Shown: positions 24,644-33,212 of the stretch, piece after piece
How the letters are laid out: the number at the start of each line of letters is the position of its first letter
How positions within the stretch are numbered: the stretch's first letter is position 1
Assembly (NCBI GenBank): GCA_965226095.1
Contig: OZ245336.1
Span: 1,426,001-1,490,000 of the forward strand
DNA from: JANQSP01 sp965226095
Lineage (GTDB): Bacteria > Bdellovibrionota > Bdellovibrionia > Bdellovibrionales > UBA1609
Length of the DNA: 64,000 bases
Reading direction: 5' to 3'
Notes under the pieces: generated by a model
What the model saw: the letters and a program-made list of their open reading frames with translations, nothing else
Database searches by the model: none
Told to the model about the DNA's origin: nothing
Translations under genes and position numbers: made by a program

Positions 24644-27600
24644 ATGCGGAATCTTTTTTTATTTTTTTTCTATTTTACCTGTTTTTTACCAGGCCATTTT
24701 ACTTTTGCCGTTAAATTACAATCTTCTGATCTACAATATCATATTCATAAAAATGCTGATCTTTCTTTTATCTTTAGTGAAAACTTTTTACAGGAACAAG
24801 AGTTCCAACTCATCTACAATAAATTACAATACTATAACCAAATTTACACAAAAAGTTTTCAAATCAGATTAAAAGAGCGCCCATCCTATATTTTTGCTTC
24901 TTCTCGCAATCAGATGTCCAATGGCTTAACCTCCGGCTCTCCACTAAAAGTTATTTTCTTTCCCACAGGTGTCAATCTCATTACAAAAATGGCTATTACG
25001 AATTGGACAGACACTCTTATTGCTCATGAAATGGCTCATATTTACCAAATTGGACAAGTGTCCAATTCCATCAGGTTTTTTCTATCCATTTTTAAAAGCT
25101 CCAATGTTATTTTTATTCCCTGGCCCATATTTTTAAATGTAAATATGGGAATGTCTCCTTTCTTTTTAGAAGGCCATGCTACATTTAGTGAATCCCTGCA
25201 TGCTCAGGGTGGAAGACTTTATAGTGGATACACCCGAGCTTTAGTGTTTTCACAAATAAAACACCGATTTAAAACAACAGATCATTTTATTAGAAACTAT
25301 TTAATCAATACAACTTTGAAACACTTTGCAACAGAACAACATTATTATCATGGTGCCTATTTTTTTAGTTTTCTCAGAGAAAAATATGATCCTACACAAA
25401 TCAACAGTATTTTCAGCCGCCACGCTGAACATTTTATTATTCCTCTGTCTTTTCTCTCCATTAAAGATACTTTTCAATTCAGCTTTAAAACCACTTTTGA
25501 AAATCTTGTACATCAATATATTCAAAAATTTCTCCCTTTTGCAAAAAAACAAAAACAATCTAAGGAAAAAGCAGAATTTAGGAGTCGTATTTGTCCGACT
25601 TTTAACCAAGATGAAAATTCCATTTTTTTTCTTACTTCCCATTTAACAGGACCACCCATTTTACGCATTTTAAATAAAAAAACTGGAGAATGGAAAAAAG
25701 AAATAAAATTATTTTCCAATGGAAAAATTTTTAAAATAAAAAATCAGTTCTATGTCTCCGCTTCCCGTCAAGTATCACCAACTGAGCTGGCACATGGACT
25801 ATTTTCTGAAGGTATGTATTTAAAAAAATACAAATCTCAAAGTTTACAGGATTTATATGAAACAAATTGGCTTTCTATAGATACAACTAATAATATAAGT
25901 GGCTTTAATCTCTTGTTAAACGGAAAATTTTATAGCAAAACCCATTCCACTGCCCTCTTTGGACCCAATGGGGATATTTATTTTTTTAAACAAGAAAAAG
26001 ACCAAAGAGTATTATATAAAAACAAACTACCACTTTTTCAATTCAGAGGTTTTTACGGCAAACCAGTGGAGGTAACAACAGAGGGTACTGTATACTTTAC
26101 AGCGGCCAGCCCTTATGGCTCTTCCCTGTTCTCATGGACCAAAGAAAAAGGAATACATCGATTGTCCCATTCAGATGTTATTATTGATGCTATTCCAACT
26201 CCTGACAACAAATTTCTAATTTGTGAAATTGAACCGGAATTTTATTCCTATAAATTTATTTCTCCAACTTATATAAAAGAAACCCCTGCATTTTATAATT
26301 ACCCATTTAAAACGGCCTCCAACGCTTTTTTACTCAAATCCATTGAAAATAATCAAATAGAAGAAAAAGAGATAGAAGAAACAAACATAGATGATCCTTT
26401 CGCCTTGGAAAGTGACAATAACATCCCACTCATAGACCACATAGAAGAAGAAAGACAACAAGCTGAAAAAGAAAGACAACAAGCTGAAGAGCAACCTCTA
26501 TCTGTTCCATCACCTACAGAAAGTCTCTCTCCAATGGAAAGTGTAACTGAATCCAATGAAGAAATATTACCTCTTGATCGTAAACCACAAAACACCTCAC
26601 CTCTTTCTTATACTACTTACCATCCTTTAAAAAATATTAAATTTAGAGGAATTAGTGCCGGCATCAATAATGACTCCATTACAAAATACAAAATATTTGC
26701 TGGCATGAATTTTATCGACACTATAGGGTACAATCAGCTCCAACTAAATTATGAAATTCTTCTGAAAGAGAACTGGGCAATTCAGGCAAAATACATCAAC
26801 CAGGTACATCGATTAAATTGGAGTATTGCATACACCTACAAACAAGGTTTGCAAAATTTTACAGGAGAAAGAGCTTATGCTTACAATCACAAAGTCAATC
26901 AAGGGTTTACCTATCCCCTTTTTCTAAAAGGTTACTGGTCTTCTACAATTGGTTTGGATAATTCTTTTTCTTATCATCAAATCAAGAACATTGATCAACG
27001 ATTTTACTACATTAGTGTTCATCCTGCTTTACAATTAAACTACAACAGAAGCTATAGCAGAAACCACAGTGCTCATCGCAATCTACTCATTCGCACTTCT
27101 TTGGACACTAATATCAATCTTCTGTCTTTTACTTCTCATTATGAATGGCAAAACCACACACAGTATTCCATGCATTTAGGCTGGGAGTTTTATTCCTATT
27201 TTTTCATCAACCACCAACTGGCATTAAAAAACAATTCCATTTTTTTTCGCCATTCCAAACCTCTTGGCTTGTTCAACACACCTGAATTAAATATTTATTT
27301 GAGAGAGCATCTCATTACACAAACAGATAATTTATTACAAACTGGTATAACATTGAAAAAGTTTATAGAAACACCCATTTACTTTTCCCGCTATCCTGCC
27401 TCTATAGAAAGCATAGCCCCTGCTGTTCAGTTTAAATACATAAATTATGTGGACAACGATAATGACAAAAATAAAAGAGTGTCTTTTTTCGAATGGACAA
27501 TGGGGTTAGGTACTAACTTTTTATTTCACCATAAAATTAAATACGCTCTTAACTTTTATTTTGGATTTATTAATAATGTGACAGGAGAATTTCCAGTGCA

Positions 27601-27658
27601 ACAAGATAGCACCAGCAACATACAACCCACCTTCGGTCTGCACTTTCACCGCCGGTAA
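24644..27658 (+). CDS. Exported zinc-peptidase-like protein with C-terminal beta-barrel-like region
   Basis: The 1004-residue protein has a signal peptide (MRNLFLFFFYFTCFLPGHFTFA). Its N-terminal domain carries HEMAH (His128, Glu129, His132) and a downstream FFLEGHATFSE whose Glu176 could be the third zinc ligand, the gluzincin/peptidase_MA pattern. A middle region (about 305-560) reads like a beta-propeller (TFNQDENSIFFLTS, EGTVYFTAASPYGSSLFSW). A charged linker follows (EERQQAEKERQQAEEQP, about 600-645). The last 340 residues are alternating-strand sequence ending GLHFHRR, suggesting an outer-membrane barrel. This could be a surface-anchored protease. Domain limits are estimates. No good ribosome-binding site is seen. 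Confidence 0.7.
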   Translation: MRNLFLFFFYFTCFLPGHFTFAVKLQSSDLQYHIHKNADLSFIFSENFLQEQEFQLIYNKLQYYNQIYTKSFQIRLKERPSYIFASSRNQMSNGLTSGSPLKVIFFPTGVNLITKMAITNWTDTLIAHEMAHIYQIGQVSNSIRFFLSIFKSSNVIFIPWPIFLNVNMGMSPFFLEGHATFSESLHAQGGRLYSGYTRALVFSQIKHRFKTTDHFIRNYLINTTLKHFATEQHYYHGAYFFSFLREKYDPTQINSIFSRHAEHFIIPLSFLSIKDTFQFSFKTTFENLVHQYIQKFLPFAKKQKQSKEKAEFRSRICPTFNQDENSIFFLTSHLTGPPILRILNKKTGEWKKEIKLFSNGKIFKIKNQFYVSASRQVSPTELAHGLFSEGMYLKKYKSQSLQDLYETNWLSIDTTNNISGFNLLLNGKFYSKTHSTALFGPNGDIYFFKQEKDQRVLYKNKLPLFQFRGFYGKPVEVTTEGTVYFTAASPYGSSLFSWTKEKGIHRLSHSDVIIDAIPTPDNKFLICEIEPEFYSYKFISPTYIKETPAFYNYPFKTASNAFLLKSIENNQIEEKEIEETNIDDPFALESDNNIPLIDHIEEERQQAEKERQQAEEQPLSVPSPTESLSPMESVTESNEEILPLDRKPQNTSPLSYTTYHPLKNIKFRGISAGINNDSITKYKIFAGMNFIDTIGYNQLQLNYEILLKENWAIQAKYINQVHRLNWSIAYTYKQGLQNFTGERAYAYNHKVNQGFTYPLFLKGYWSSTIGLDNSFSYHQIKNIDQRFYYISVHPALQLNYNRSYSRNHSAHRNLLIRTSLDTNINLLSFTSHYEWQNHTQYSMHLGWEFYSYFFINHQLALKNNSIFFRHSKPLGLFNTPELNIYLREHLITQTDNLLQTGITLKKFIETPIYFSRYPASIESIAPAVQFKYINYVDNDNDKNKRVSFFEWTMGLGTNFLFHHKIKYALNFYFGFINNVTGEFPVQQDSTSNIQPTFGLHFHRR

Positions 27659-27687
27659 AAGAGGTGATTAGCAAATGTACACTGACC

Positions 27688-27762
27688 GTAGAGCTGAACG
27701 GGAAAAGTCCCTTGAAAAGTCGAAAACTTGAAAGCCGCTTGAGGACTTTCAAGGACTTTTCA
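27688..27762 (-). repeat. Inverted relative of the hairpin repeat family
   Basis: GTAGAGCTGAACG at 27688-27700 is the reverse complement of the CGTTCAGCTCTA motif in the 22.3-22.5 kb array. Next to it is a two-part hairpin. The outer 9-bp stem is TGAAAAGTC/GACTTTTCA (27713-27721 with 27754-27762). The inner stem is CTTGAAAG/CTTTCAAG (27727-27734 with 27746-27753). The inner stem begins like the first hairpin of the array (CTTGAAAGG), so these elements are dispersed and oriented both ways. Confidence 0.55.
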
Positions 27763-27848
27763 GTTTATAGGGCCTTTCAGGGCATGATTTTTGCTATACA
27801 GAAAATAAAACAATTATGCTATTATTAAACTCACCCTAAAGGAGATAA

Positions 27849-27938
27849 ATGATGCCTAAGCAGGTATGCGGAAAAGAAGGGTATTTCTGTTTAATATTTA
27901 AATTGACTTTATTATTTTACACACTTAAAATCATTTGA
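27849..27938 (+). CDS. Possible 29-residue hydrophobic small protein or leader
   Basis: ATG at 27849 (or 27852) follows CTAAAGGAGATAA, a near-ideal ribosome-binding site. The encoded peptide MMPKQVCGKEGYFCLIFKLT continues LLFYTLKII before TGA. The second half is hydrophobic enough for a single membrane span. TATGCTATTAT-like sequences upstream could be a -10 element. It could be a small membrane protein, a leader peptide for the lipoprotein gene 38 bp downstream, or the remains of a gene. Length alone gives weak support. Confidence 0.35.
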   Translation: MMPKQVCGKEGYFCLIFKLTLLFYTLKII

Positions 27939-27976
27939 AATATATAAATCATCTTACAAACCAAAGGAGTAGAGAA

Positions 27977-28717
27977 ATGAAACAATCAATTGTAAAAACA
28001 GCTTGTTTATATTTTAAAATGTTATCTCTCATTGCTATTGCATCTTCATTATTAAGTTGTATAGCCCTTTCCCGTCTAACAGAACCCCACACAGCCCGCA
28101 CCCTTGGTAAAGGAAACGATGAAGTGAACCTGTCAGGAGGTGGCCTTATTGTACCTAAGGATAAATCTGATTCTTCACTTCATTTTATGCCTTTTTATAT
28201 ATCAGTGGAATACAAAAGAGGAATGTCCGACAATTTTGACTTAGGTATATTTGCAGGAATACAATATACTGTGCCACGAATTGGACTGGAAGGAAAATAT
28301 CAATTTATGCATAATGCAGAACACGCCCTTTCTTTATCTTTTGGTACTGGTGTTTATTATTATCCCGAAAAAGGAGAATCTTTTTCTGGTTACTTCAGTT
28401 ACATTGGCCCGGTATATAGTTTTAAACCAAGTGACTATTATGAACTGGCTTTAAATGTTCGAATCAATCAAGCTTATACAGGATCTATCACTACTACAGG
28501 ACCTTGGTTTGATGGTGAATCTGAACCTATTTCAGATCCTTTCCATTTATTCTATGGTTCAGCAAACATCTCCAACACATTTTGGTTTTCCTCTCATTTT
28601 GGAACCACTCTTTCACTGGGACTTGCGTATCCATTTTATTTCACTGAAATCGATGCTGATGAACCAGAGCAGAAACTATTTGGTAACCTTGGATTAAAAT
28701 TGCACACTAACTTTTAG
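27977..28717 (+). CDS. Putative lipoprotein with beta-barrel-like pattern
   Basis: From the ATG at 27977, which follows AAAGGAG, the protein has 246 residues. An in-frame ATG at 27935 would add 14 unlikely residues. The long signal ends SLIAIASSLLSC, a good lipobox. The mature part has repeated amphipathic strands (FMPFYISVEYKRGMSDNFDLGIFAG, HALSLSFGTGVYYYP, GTTLSLGLAYPFYF) like an outer-membrane-embedded barrel. The opening SRLTEPHTARTLGKGNDEVNLSGGG resembles the start of transport-type outer-membrane proteins. Function is unknown. Confidence 0.7.
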   Translation: MKQSIVKTACLYFKMLSLIAIASSLLSCIALSRLTEPHTARTLGKGNDEVNLSGGGLIVPKDKSDSSLHFMPFYISVEYKRGMSDNFDLGIFAGIQYTVPRIGLEGKYQFMHNAEHALSLSFGTGVYYYPEKGESFSGYFSYIGPVYSFKPSDYYELALNVRINQAYTGSITTTGPWFDGESEPISDPFHLFYGSANISNTFWFSSHFGTTLSLGLAYPFYFTEIDADEPEQKLFGNLGLKLHTNF

Positions 28718-28719
28718 AG

Positions 28720-28746
28720 ACTGAAAGCTCTTAGAGAGCTTTCAGT
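28720..28746. terminator. Hairpin between convergent genes
   Basis: ACTGAAAGCTC-TTAGA-GAGCTTTCAGT is a perfect 11-bp stem with a 5-nt loop, three bases after the lipoprotein stop and about 74 bases beyond the feoB stop on the other strand. No long U tract follows on either strand, so it may be a bidirectional stop or mRNA 3'-end stabiliser and not a classic intrinsic terminator. Confidence 0.55.
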
Positions 28747-28751
28747 TATAC

Positions 28752-28820
28752 TGGATCCCTGCTTACGCAGGGATGACAATCTTACGCAGGGATGACAAAC
28801 ACTTGCAGAGAAATGACAAT
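28752..28820 (-). repeat. REP-like palindrome plus partial 19-bp tandem duplications
   Basis: TGGATCCCTGCTTACGCAGG followed by GATGAC is a REP-type palindrome related to 22240-22264. Its right half CTTACGCAGGGATGACAAT (28762-28780) is repeated at 28781-28799. A decayed third copy lies at 28802-28820, running into the end of feoB. Confidence 0.8.
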
Positions 28821-30676
28821 TAAAAGCACCAGTAAGTGAGTACAGCACCTAAGTAGCCCATCACATTTAAGGTTACTAACTGAATGGCGGCAAACACCCA
28901 TGAACCGGTTTCCTTATACACAACACCTGTTGTGGATAAACATTGCAGGGAAAATAAAAAGAACACCAACAAAGCCATCACACTGGCTGTGGTAAATAAA
29001 GGTGTCCCATCAGACCAACGAACCTTTTGCATGATCTGTGCTAATTTTTGTGGATCCTCCTCCTCTGTACTTTTCAATACGATAGCCAATACAGAAACAA
29101 AAACTTCCCTGGCTACAAATGCCGATAGCAGACTTACCCCTACCCGCCAATCTGCGCCCATTACTTTAAAAGCTGGTTCAATTTTTTGACCTAACTGACC
29201 GGCATAACTTTCCTGCAATTGCTCCGATGGAGATAGTTCAGGAGTGCGTGGAAAATTGGTAGCTCCCCATAGCAATAAAGAAAAAACAAAAATCACCGGA
29301 CCCGCTTTCCAGATAAAATGTTTTGTCCGGGACCATGAAGAAGAAAGCAGATTAGAGATCACCGGTTTTCTATACAACGGTAATTCCATTAAAAAAGAAG
29401 ATCTTTTTTTCCGCTTTGAAAGACGACTTAACACACCCGCCGCACCAATTCCAATTAACAAAGATAAAAAATAAAGTAAGGACATACAAACACCCGGTTT
29501 CCATGCTGACTGCCCATAAAATAAAAAACTGAGTAATAAAGCGTATACAGGAAGTCGCGCTGAACAAGTCATAAAGGGAATCACAAATATTGTGATCCAT
29601 CTCTCTCTTTTAGAAGAGATGGCCCTGGCTGATAAGGTCGCAGGAATAGCACAAGCAAAACCAGATAAAAAAGGAAACAAAGATCTTCCACTGAGACCAA
29701 TCTTGGCAAAAGGACCGTCCACCAAACTCGCCGCCCGCGCCAAATAACCACTGTCCTCTAATAAATAAATACCCACAAATAAAATAAACACTTGAGGAAC
29801 AAAAATAAAAAAAGCGCCAAAGCCAGCTAATATTCCATTAGCCATAAAGTCCACTAAAAGATGTTCTTCTCCCAAGGTTAAGGACTTCTCCACCATCCAG
29901 GTAAAACTACTGTCAATCATGTCCATGACTGGTGCGGCCAGCCAGAAAATCGCTGAAAAAAAAGAAAATAAAATAAGAGATAAAAAAGCAAAACCAAACA
30001 CCGGATGCAAGAGCCAAGAATCCACTTTTCTGGTTTTCTGACCAATTTTTTCTTTTTTGCTTTGAATATCTTTGCAAACCTTTTGCATAACCACTTGCGC
30101 TTTTTGCAAAAAAGATTCCTGTTGTGTTTCTGACCAATCTTTGGAATCTGCAACAACTAATTTTTCAGTAGACTGTTCTTTAAAAACATTTTCAACTGTC
30201 TTTAAAAGTTCTTTCACCCCTCCACCCAGTAAGCCCTCTATAGGACACACAGGCACGCCCAGTTCCTTGGATAATAATTTCAAATCAAAAGGAACAGATT
30301 TTTTCTGAATATCATACATGGTCAAGGCCACCACTATAGGAACATTCATGGACTTTAACTGAAAGAAAAGAGGTAGCTGACGAGTTAAGCGAGTGGAATC
30401 CAGCACAACAATGACACCCTTCAATTCTTCTTTTTTACTGGAATCCCTTAAAATATTTCTTGTGACCTCTTCCCCGGGATTATCTGGAAAAAAATTGTAA
30501 ATCCCTGGTGTATCCACCAACTTCCAGTTGTGTTTACGTATAAGACCGAAGGCCACTTCCACTGTGGAACCAGGATAATTCACTGTTTGCTTATTATAGC
30601 CAGTGAGCCAGTTAAAAAGTGTTGTTTTACCGCTATTGGGAGGACCTACTAGTACGAGGTGGTCACTTTTAGACAT
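28820..30676 (-). CDS. feoB: Ferrous iron transport protein B (GTPase-coupled permease)
   Basis: Imports Fe2+ across the inner membrane. The 618-residue protein has an N-terminal G domain with G1 GPPNSGKT (residues 11-18) and G3 DTPG (VDTPGIYNF). Then come a helical linker and the Feo core with ILAGFGAFFIFVPQVFILF, EDSGYLARAA, GLSGRSLFPFLSGFACAIPA and the C-terminal gate AFVAREVFVSVL. The G4 position reads ALTMYD where most FeoB proteins have NMxD, so guanine specificity may be altered. It overlaps feoA by 28 bp. It is shorter than E. coli FeoB but within family range. Confidence 0.96.
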   Translation of the reverse strand: MSKSDHLVLVGPPNSGKTTLFNWLTGYNKQTVNYPGSTVEVAFGLIRKHNWKLVDTPGIYNFFPDNPGEEVTRNILRDSSKKEELKGVIVVLDSTRLTRQLPLFFQLKSMNVPIVVALTMYDIQKKSVPFDLKLLSKELGVPVCPIEGLLGGGVKELLKTVENVFKEQSTEKLVVADSKDWSETQQESFLQKAQVVMQKVCKDIQSKKEKIGQKTRKVDSWLLHPVFGFAFLSLILFSFFSAIFWLAAPVMDMIDSSFTWMVEKSLTLGEEHLLVDFMANGILAGFGAFFIFVPQVFILFVGIYLLEDSGYLARAASLVDGPFAKIGLSGRSLFPFLSGFACAIPATLSARAISSKRERWITIFVIPFMTCSARLPVYALLLSFLFYGQSAWKPGVCMSLLYFLSLLIGIGAAGVLSRLSKRKKRSSFLMELPLYRKPVISNLLSSSWSRTKHFIWKAGPVIFVFSLLLWGATNFPRTPELSPSEQLQESYAGQLGQKIEPAFKVMGADWRVGVSLLSAFVAREVFVSVLAIVLKSTEEEDPQKLAQIMQKVRWSDGTPLFTTASVMALLVFFLFSLQCLSTTGVVYKETGSWVFAAIQLVTLNVMGYLGAVLTYWCF

Positions 30677-30882
30677 TGAGCTTCATGTTTCCGCAAAACC
30701 ATCTGTTCATTATCAATTTCAATGATATAATTACTGCCAAAAAATAATTTTTTTATAACCCGAATAAGAATATTACTACGTACACCCATACCCATTAAAC
30801 ATTGAATACTCGGTGTATCACCTGTTAATTCAATGACACGGGCAGAAACATGTTCCGGTAAATCTTTTAAAGAGCAAGTCAT
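30649..30882 (-). CDS. feoA: Ferrous iron transport protein A
   Basis: FeoA is a small SH3-like cytoplasmic partner of FeoB. From the ATG at 30882 it has 77 residues, the usual size: SLKDLPEHVSARVIELTGD, then CLMGMGVRSNILIRVIKKLFF, and YIIEIDNEQMVLRKHEAQCL. The frame opens 26 codons earlier (30960) with a Phe-rich stretch that is not family-like. No ribosome-binding site is obvious at either start. Its 3' end overlaps the feoB start, so the pair is translationally coupled. Confidence 0.92.
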   Translation of the reverse strand: MTCSLKDLPEHVSARVIELTGDTPSIQCLMGMGVRSNILIRVIKKLFFGSNYIIEIDNEQMVLRKHEAQCLKVTTSY

Positions 30883-30962
30883 AAAAATAAGAATAGCAAT
30901 ATTTTTATCGAAAAACCAAAAGAAAAAAATTCTGAAAACCAAACGATAAAATGGATTCATTT

Positions 30963-31006
30963 AATGAAAATCAAATGATACATGAATGAAAATCAAATGA
31001 TACATG
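30963..31006 (+). repeat. 22-bp tandem direct repeat in the feoA/cbs divergent region
   Basis: AATGAAAATCAAATGATACATG occurs twice in immediate succession (30963-30984 and 30985-31006), between the divergent feoAB and cystathionine-synthase genes. It may be a simple duplication or a pair of regulator sites. It does not resemble the Fur box consensus closely. Confidence 0.8.
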
Positions 31007-31053
31007 ACTTGAAAACACTTGAACAATTAAATGATCTCAACATAACTTACACT

Positions 31054-32013
31054 ATGCTGTATCAAAATATATTAGAAACCATTGGTCATACACCATTAGT
31101 CCGCCTGAACAAAATCAGTTCTCACCTGGAATGTAATTTATATGCCAAGTGTGAATTTTTTAATCCTGGCGGCTCTGTAAAAGATCGGATCGCCTATAAC
31201 ATGATTGTGCAGGCGGAAAAAAAACAATTGATAAAAAAAGGGGATACTCTCGTTGAACCCACCAGCGGCAACACAGGACTTGGTATCGCACTGGCTGGAG
31301 CCGTTTTAGGTTATAAAGTGATTATCGTGATGCCTGAAAAAATGAGTCAAGAAAAAGAGGTTGTTTTACAAGCTTTAGGAGCGGAAATACGACGCACCCC
31401 ATCTGAAGTGACCTGGGATCATGAAGATAGCCACATTAGTCTAGCAAAAAAACTTGTTCAGGAATTACCTAGAGCTTTTATGTTGGATCAATATTCCAAC
31501 CCGGACAATGTCTCTGCCCACTACGAAGGCACTGCTTTGGAAATTTTAAATGCACTGAATAATCAAGTCGACATGGTAGTATCCGCTGCCGGCACAGGTG
31601 GCACCATCACTGGTTTATCCAAACGTATGAAGGAAGTATGCCCCGAATGCCAAATTATTGGAGTAGATCCGGTAGGCTCTATTTTAGCCGGCCCAGAAGA
31701 AATACAACATTATGAAGTGGAAGGCATTGGTTATGACTTTATCCCCAAGGTTCTGGACAAAACCAGAGTGAATAAATGGATGAAAACAAAGGATGCTGAA
31801 TCCTTTCAAACGGCCCGAAGGCTGATTCGGGAAGAAGGTCTCCTAGTGGGTGGTTCCAGCGGTTCGGCAATGGTCGGCGCTTTAAAAGCCGCTTCCAGCT
31901 TAAAAAAAGGACAAAACTGCGTAGTTGTTCTACCAGATGGCTTGCGCAACTATATGAGTAAATTCCTCAACGATAATTGGATGAAAGAAAAAAACTTTAA
32001 AAATAACTCTTAA
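31054..32013 (+). CDS. Cystathionine beta-synthase / cysteine synthase family PLP enzyme
   Basis: A fold-type II PLP enzyme that joins serine (or O-acetylserine) to homocysteine or sulfide. The PLP lysine is in GGSVKDRIA. TSGNTGLGIALAG contacts the substrate carboxylate and AAGTGGTITGLSK binds the PLP phosphate. The segments EGIGYDFIPKVLDKTRVNKW and EEGLLVGGSSGSAM match eukaryotic-type cystathionine beta-synthase better than CysK, so CBS activity is preferred. There is no C-terminal CBS-domain pair (319 residues). The ATG at 31054 fits the family; the frame is open from 30982. No cystathionine lyase is seen nearby. Confidence 0.88.
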   Translation: MLYQNILETIGHTPLVRLNKISSHLECNLYAKCEFFNPGGSVKDRIAYNMIVQAEKKQLIKKGDTLVEPTSGNTGLGIALAGAVLGYKVIIVMPEKMSQEKEVVLQALGAEIRRTPSEVTWDHEDSHISLAKKLVQELPRAFMLDQYSNPDNVSAHYEGTALEILNALNNQVDMVVSAAGTGGTITGLSKRMKEVCPECQIIGVDPVGSILAGPEEIQHYEVEGIGYDFIPKVLDKTRVNKWMKTKDAESFQTARRLIREEGLLVGGSSGSAMVGALKAASSLKKGQNCVVVLPDGLRNYMSKFLNDNWMKEKNFKNNS

Positions 32014-32048
32014 ATAAAAACAATAAATACTGTAAAAACAATAGTGCA

Positions 32049-33212
32049 ATGAATTTTAAGTGGTTGGATTTTTTACTGCAAAAATTACCTTTCGGTGGCA
32101 ATCTGAGCCTCACACTCTGCTTGACTCTATTTATTTTCCTGGTGGCTGTTTTTCTCAAAAAACCACTGCATTTTCTAATAAAAAAGATACTTAAAAAAAT
32201 AGCTCAAAAAAACACTTTTTTTCAATCACACCTGATTGGACCTTTAGAAAAACCAATTGTGTTGATCAGTACGACCATTATCTGGTTGTTAATTTTAAAT
32301 TTTCTACCTCCTCTATGGAAATCCATGGGAGGAATTCCCCTCTTTTTATCAACACCTATCATAGCGGGCATTAAAATTTTAATAAAACTAATTATCGGCG
32401 GTGGACTGGTCTGGCTGAGTTATAACCTGGTGGATGTATTAATTTCTTATTTTATAATGAACCGATTTTTCGATGTGAAACAAGACAGCTCTTTTCACAC
32501 ACACTTTATGCCCTTTATTATTCGATTTGTAAAAGCCCTGGTGATTTGTTTTGGTTCTTTGCTTATTTTACAAAGCCTGGGAATCAATGTGTTATCTCTA
32601 TTAGCCGGCTTGGGAATAGGAGGTATCGCATTGGCTCTAGCGGCTAAAGATTCCGTATCCAACATATTGGCCTACATCAATTTAATGCTGGATAAACCTT
32701 TCTCCGTCGGTGATTGGATCTCTTTTAATGACATGGAAGGAACAGTTTTAGAAGTGGGTATTCGATCCTCTAAAATAAAAACTTTTTATGATTCTATAAT
32801 TACCATTCCTAACTCTGCCCTGACCTCTGCGAATATTGACAATATAGGAAAACGAAAATCCCGTAGAACCCGTATCTATCTGGGAGTGGAGTACAAAACA
32901 GAGCCGGAAAAAATAAAAGAATTCATAGAAGGAATTAAAAAAATTCTGCTAGCCAATGAACTTATTAAAAAAGATTATTTTCAAGTATATCTCAATGACT
33001 TTGGCGCTTCTGATTTAAAAATTATGATGAATTTTTTCCTCACAGTTTCTAATTGGGAACAGGAACTACAGGAAAAACAAAATATTTATATGGAAATACT
33101 CATGTTAGCCAAAAATTTAAAAGTCAATTTCGCTTTTCCAACCCAAAGTATTTATATGGAAAATTTACCTCCACAATCACAAGGAACTAAAAATATTCAT
33201 GAGACAAGATAA
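32049..33212 (+). CDS. MscS-family mechanosensitive channel
   Basis: The 387-residue inner-membrane protein opens under membrane tension and releases solutes in osmotic downshock. An N-terminal extension has about three membrane segments. The MscS core follows: pore helix GLGIGGIALALAAKDSVSNI, then LMLDKPFSVGDWI, the beta domain GTVLEVGIRSSKIKTFYDSIITIPNSAL, and the C-terminal alpha/beta domain. It is larger than E. coli MscS and closer to YbdG/YnaI-type proteins. Its last 14 bases overlap the rph start. Confidence 0.93.
   Translation: MNFKWLDFLLQKLPFGGNLSLTLCLTLFIFLVAVFLKKPLHFLIKKILKKIAQKNTFFQSHLIGPLEKPIVLISTTIIWLLILNFLPPLWKSMGGIPLFLSTPIIAGIKILIKLIIGGGLVWLSYNLVDVLISYFIMNRFFDVKQDSSFHTHFMPFIIRFVKALVICFGSLLILQSLGINVLSLLAGLGIGGIALALAAKDSVSNILAYINLMLDKPFSVGDWISFNDMEGTVLEVGIRSSKIKTFYDSIITIPNSALTSANIDNIGKRKSRRTRIYLGVEYKTEPEKIKEFIEGIKKILLANELIKKDYFQVYLNDFGASDLKIMMNFFLTVSNWEQELQEKQNIYMEILMLAKNLKVNFAFPTQSIYMENLPPQSQGTKNIHETR

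Larger units (their letters stand above)
27659..27976. other. Intergenic region with hairpin and short ORF
   Basis: The 318-bp gap after the peptidase gene holds two things. One is an inverted copy of the AGCTCTA-type repeat with a long hairpin (27688-27762). The other is a 29-codon ORF with a strong ribosome-binding site (27849-27938). Confidence 0.6.

Noticed and set aside
30883..30960. Longer FeoA start with a Phe-rich hydrophobic N-terminus
   Set aside because: FeoA proteins are about 75-85 residues and soluble; the ATG at 30882 gives 77 residues.
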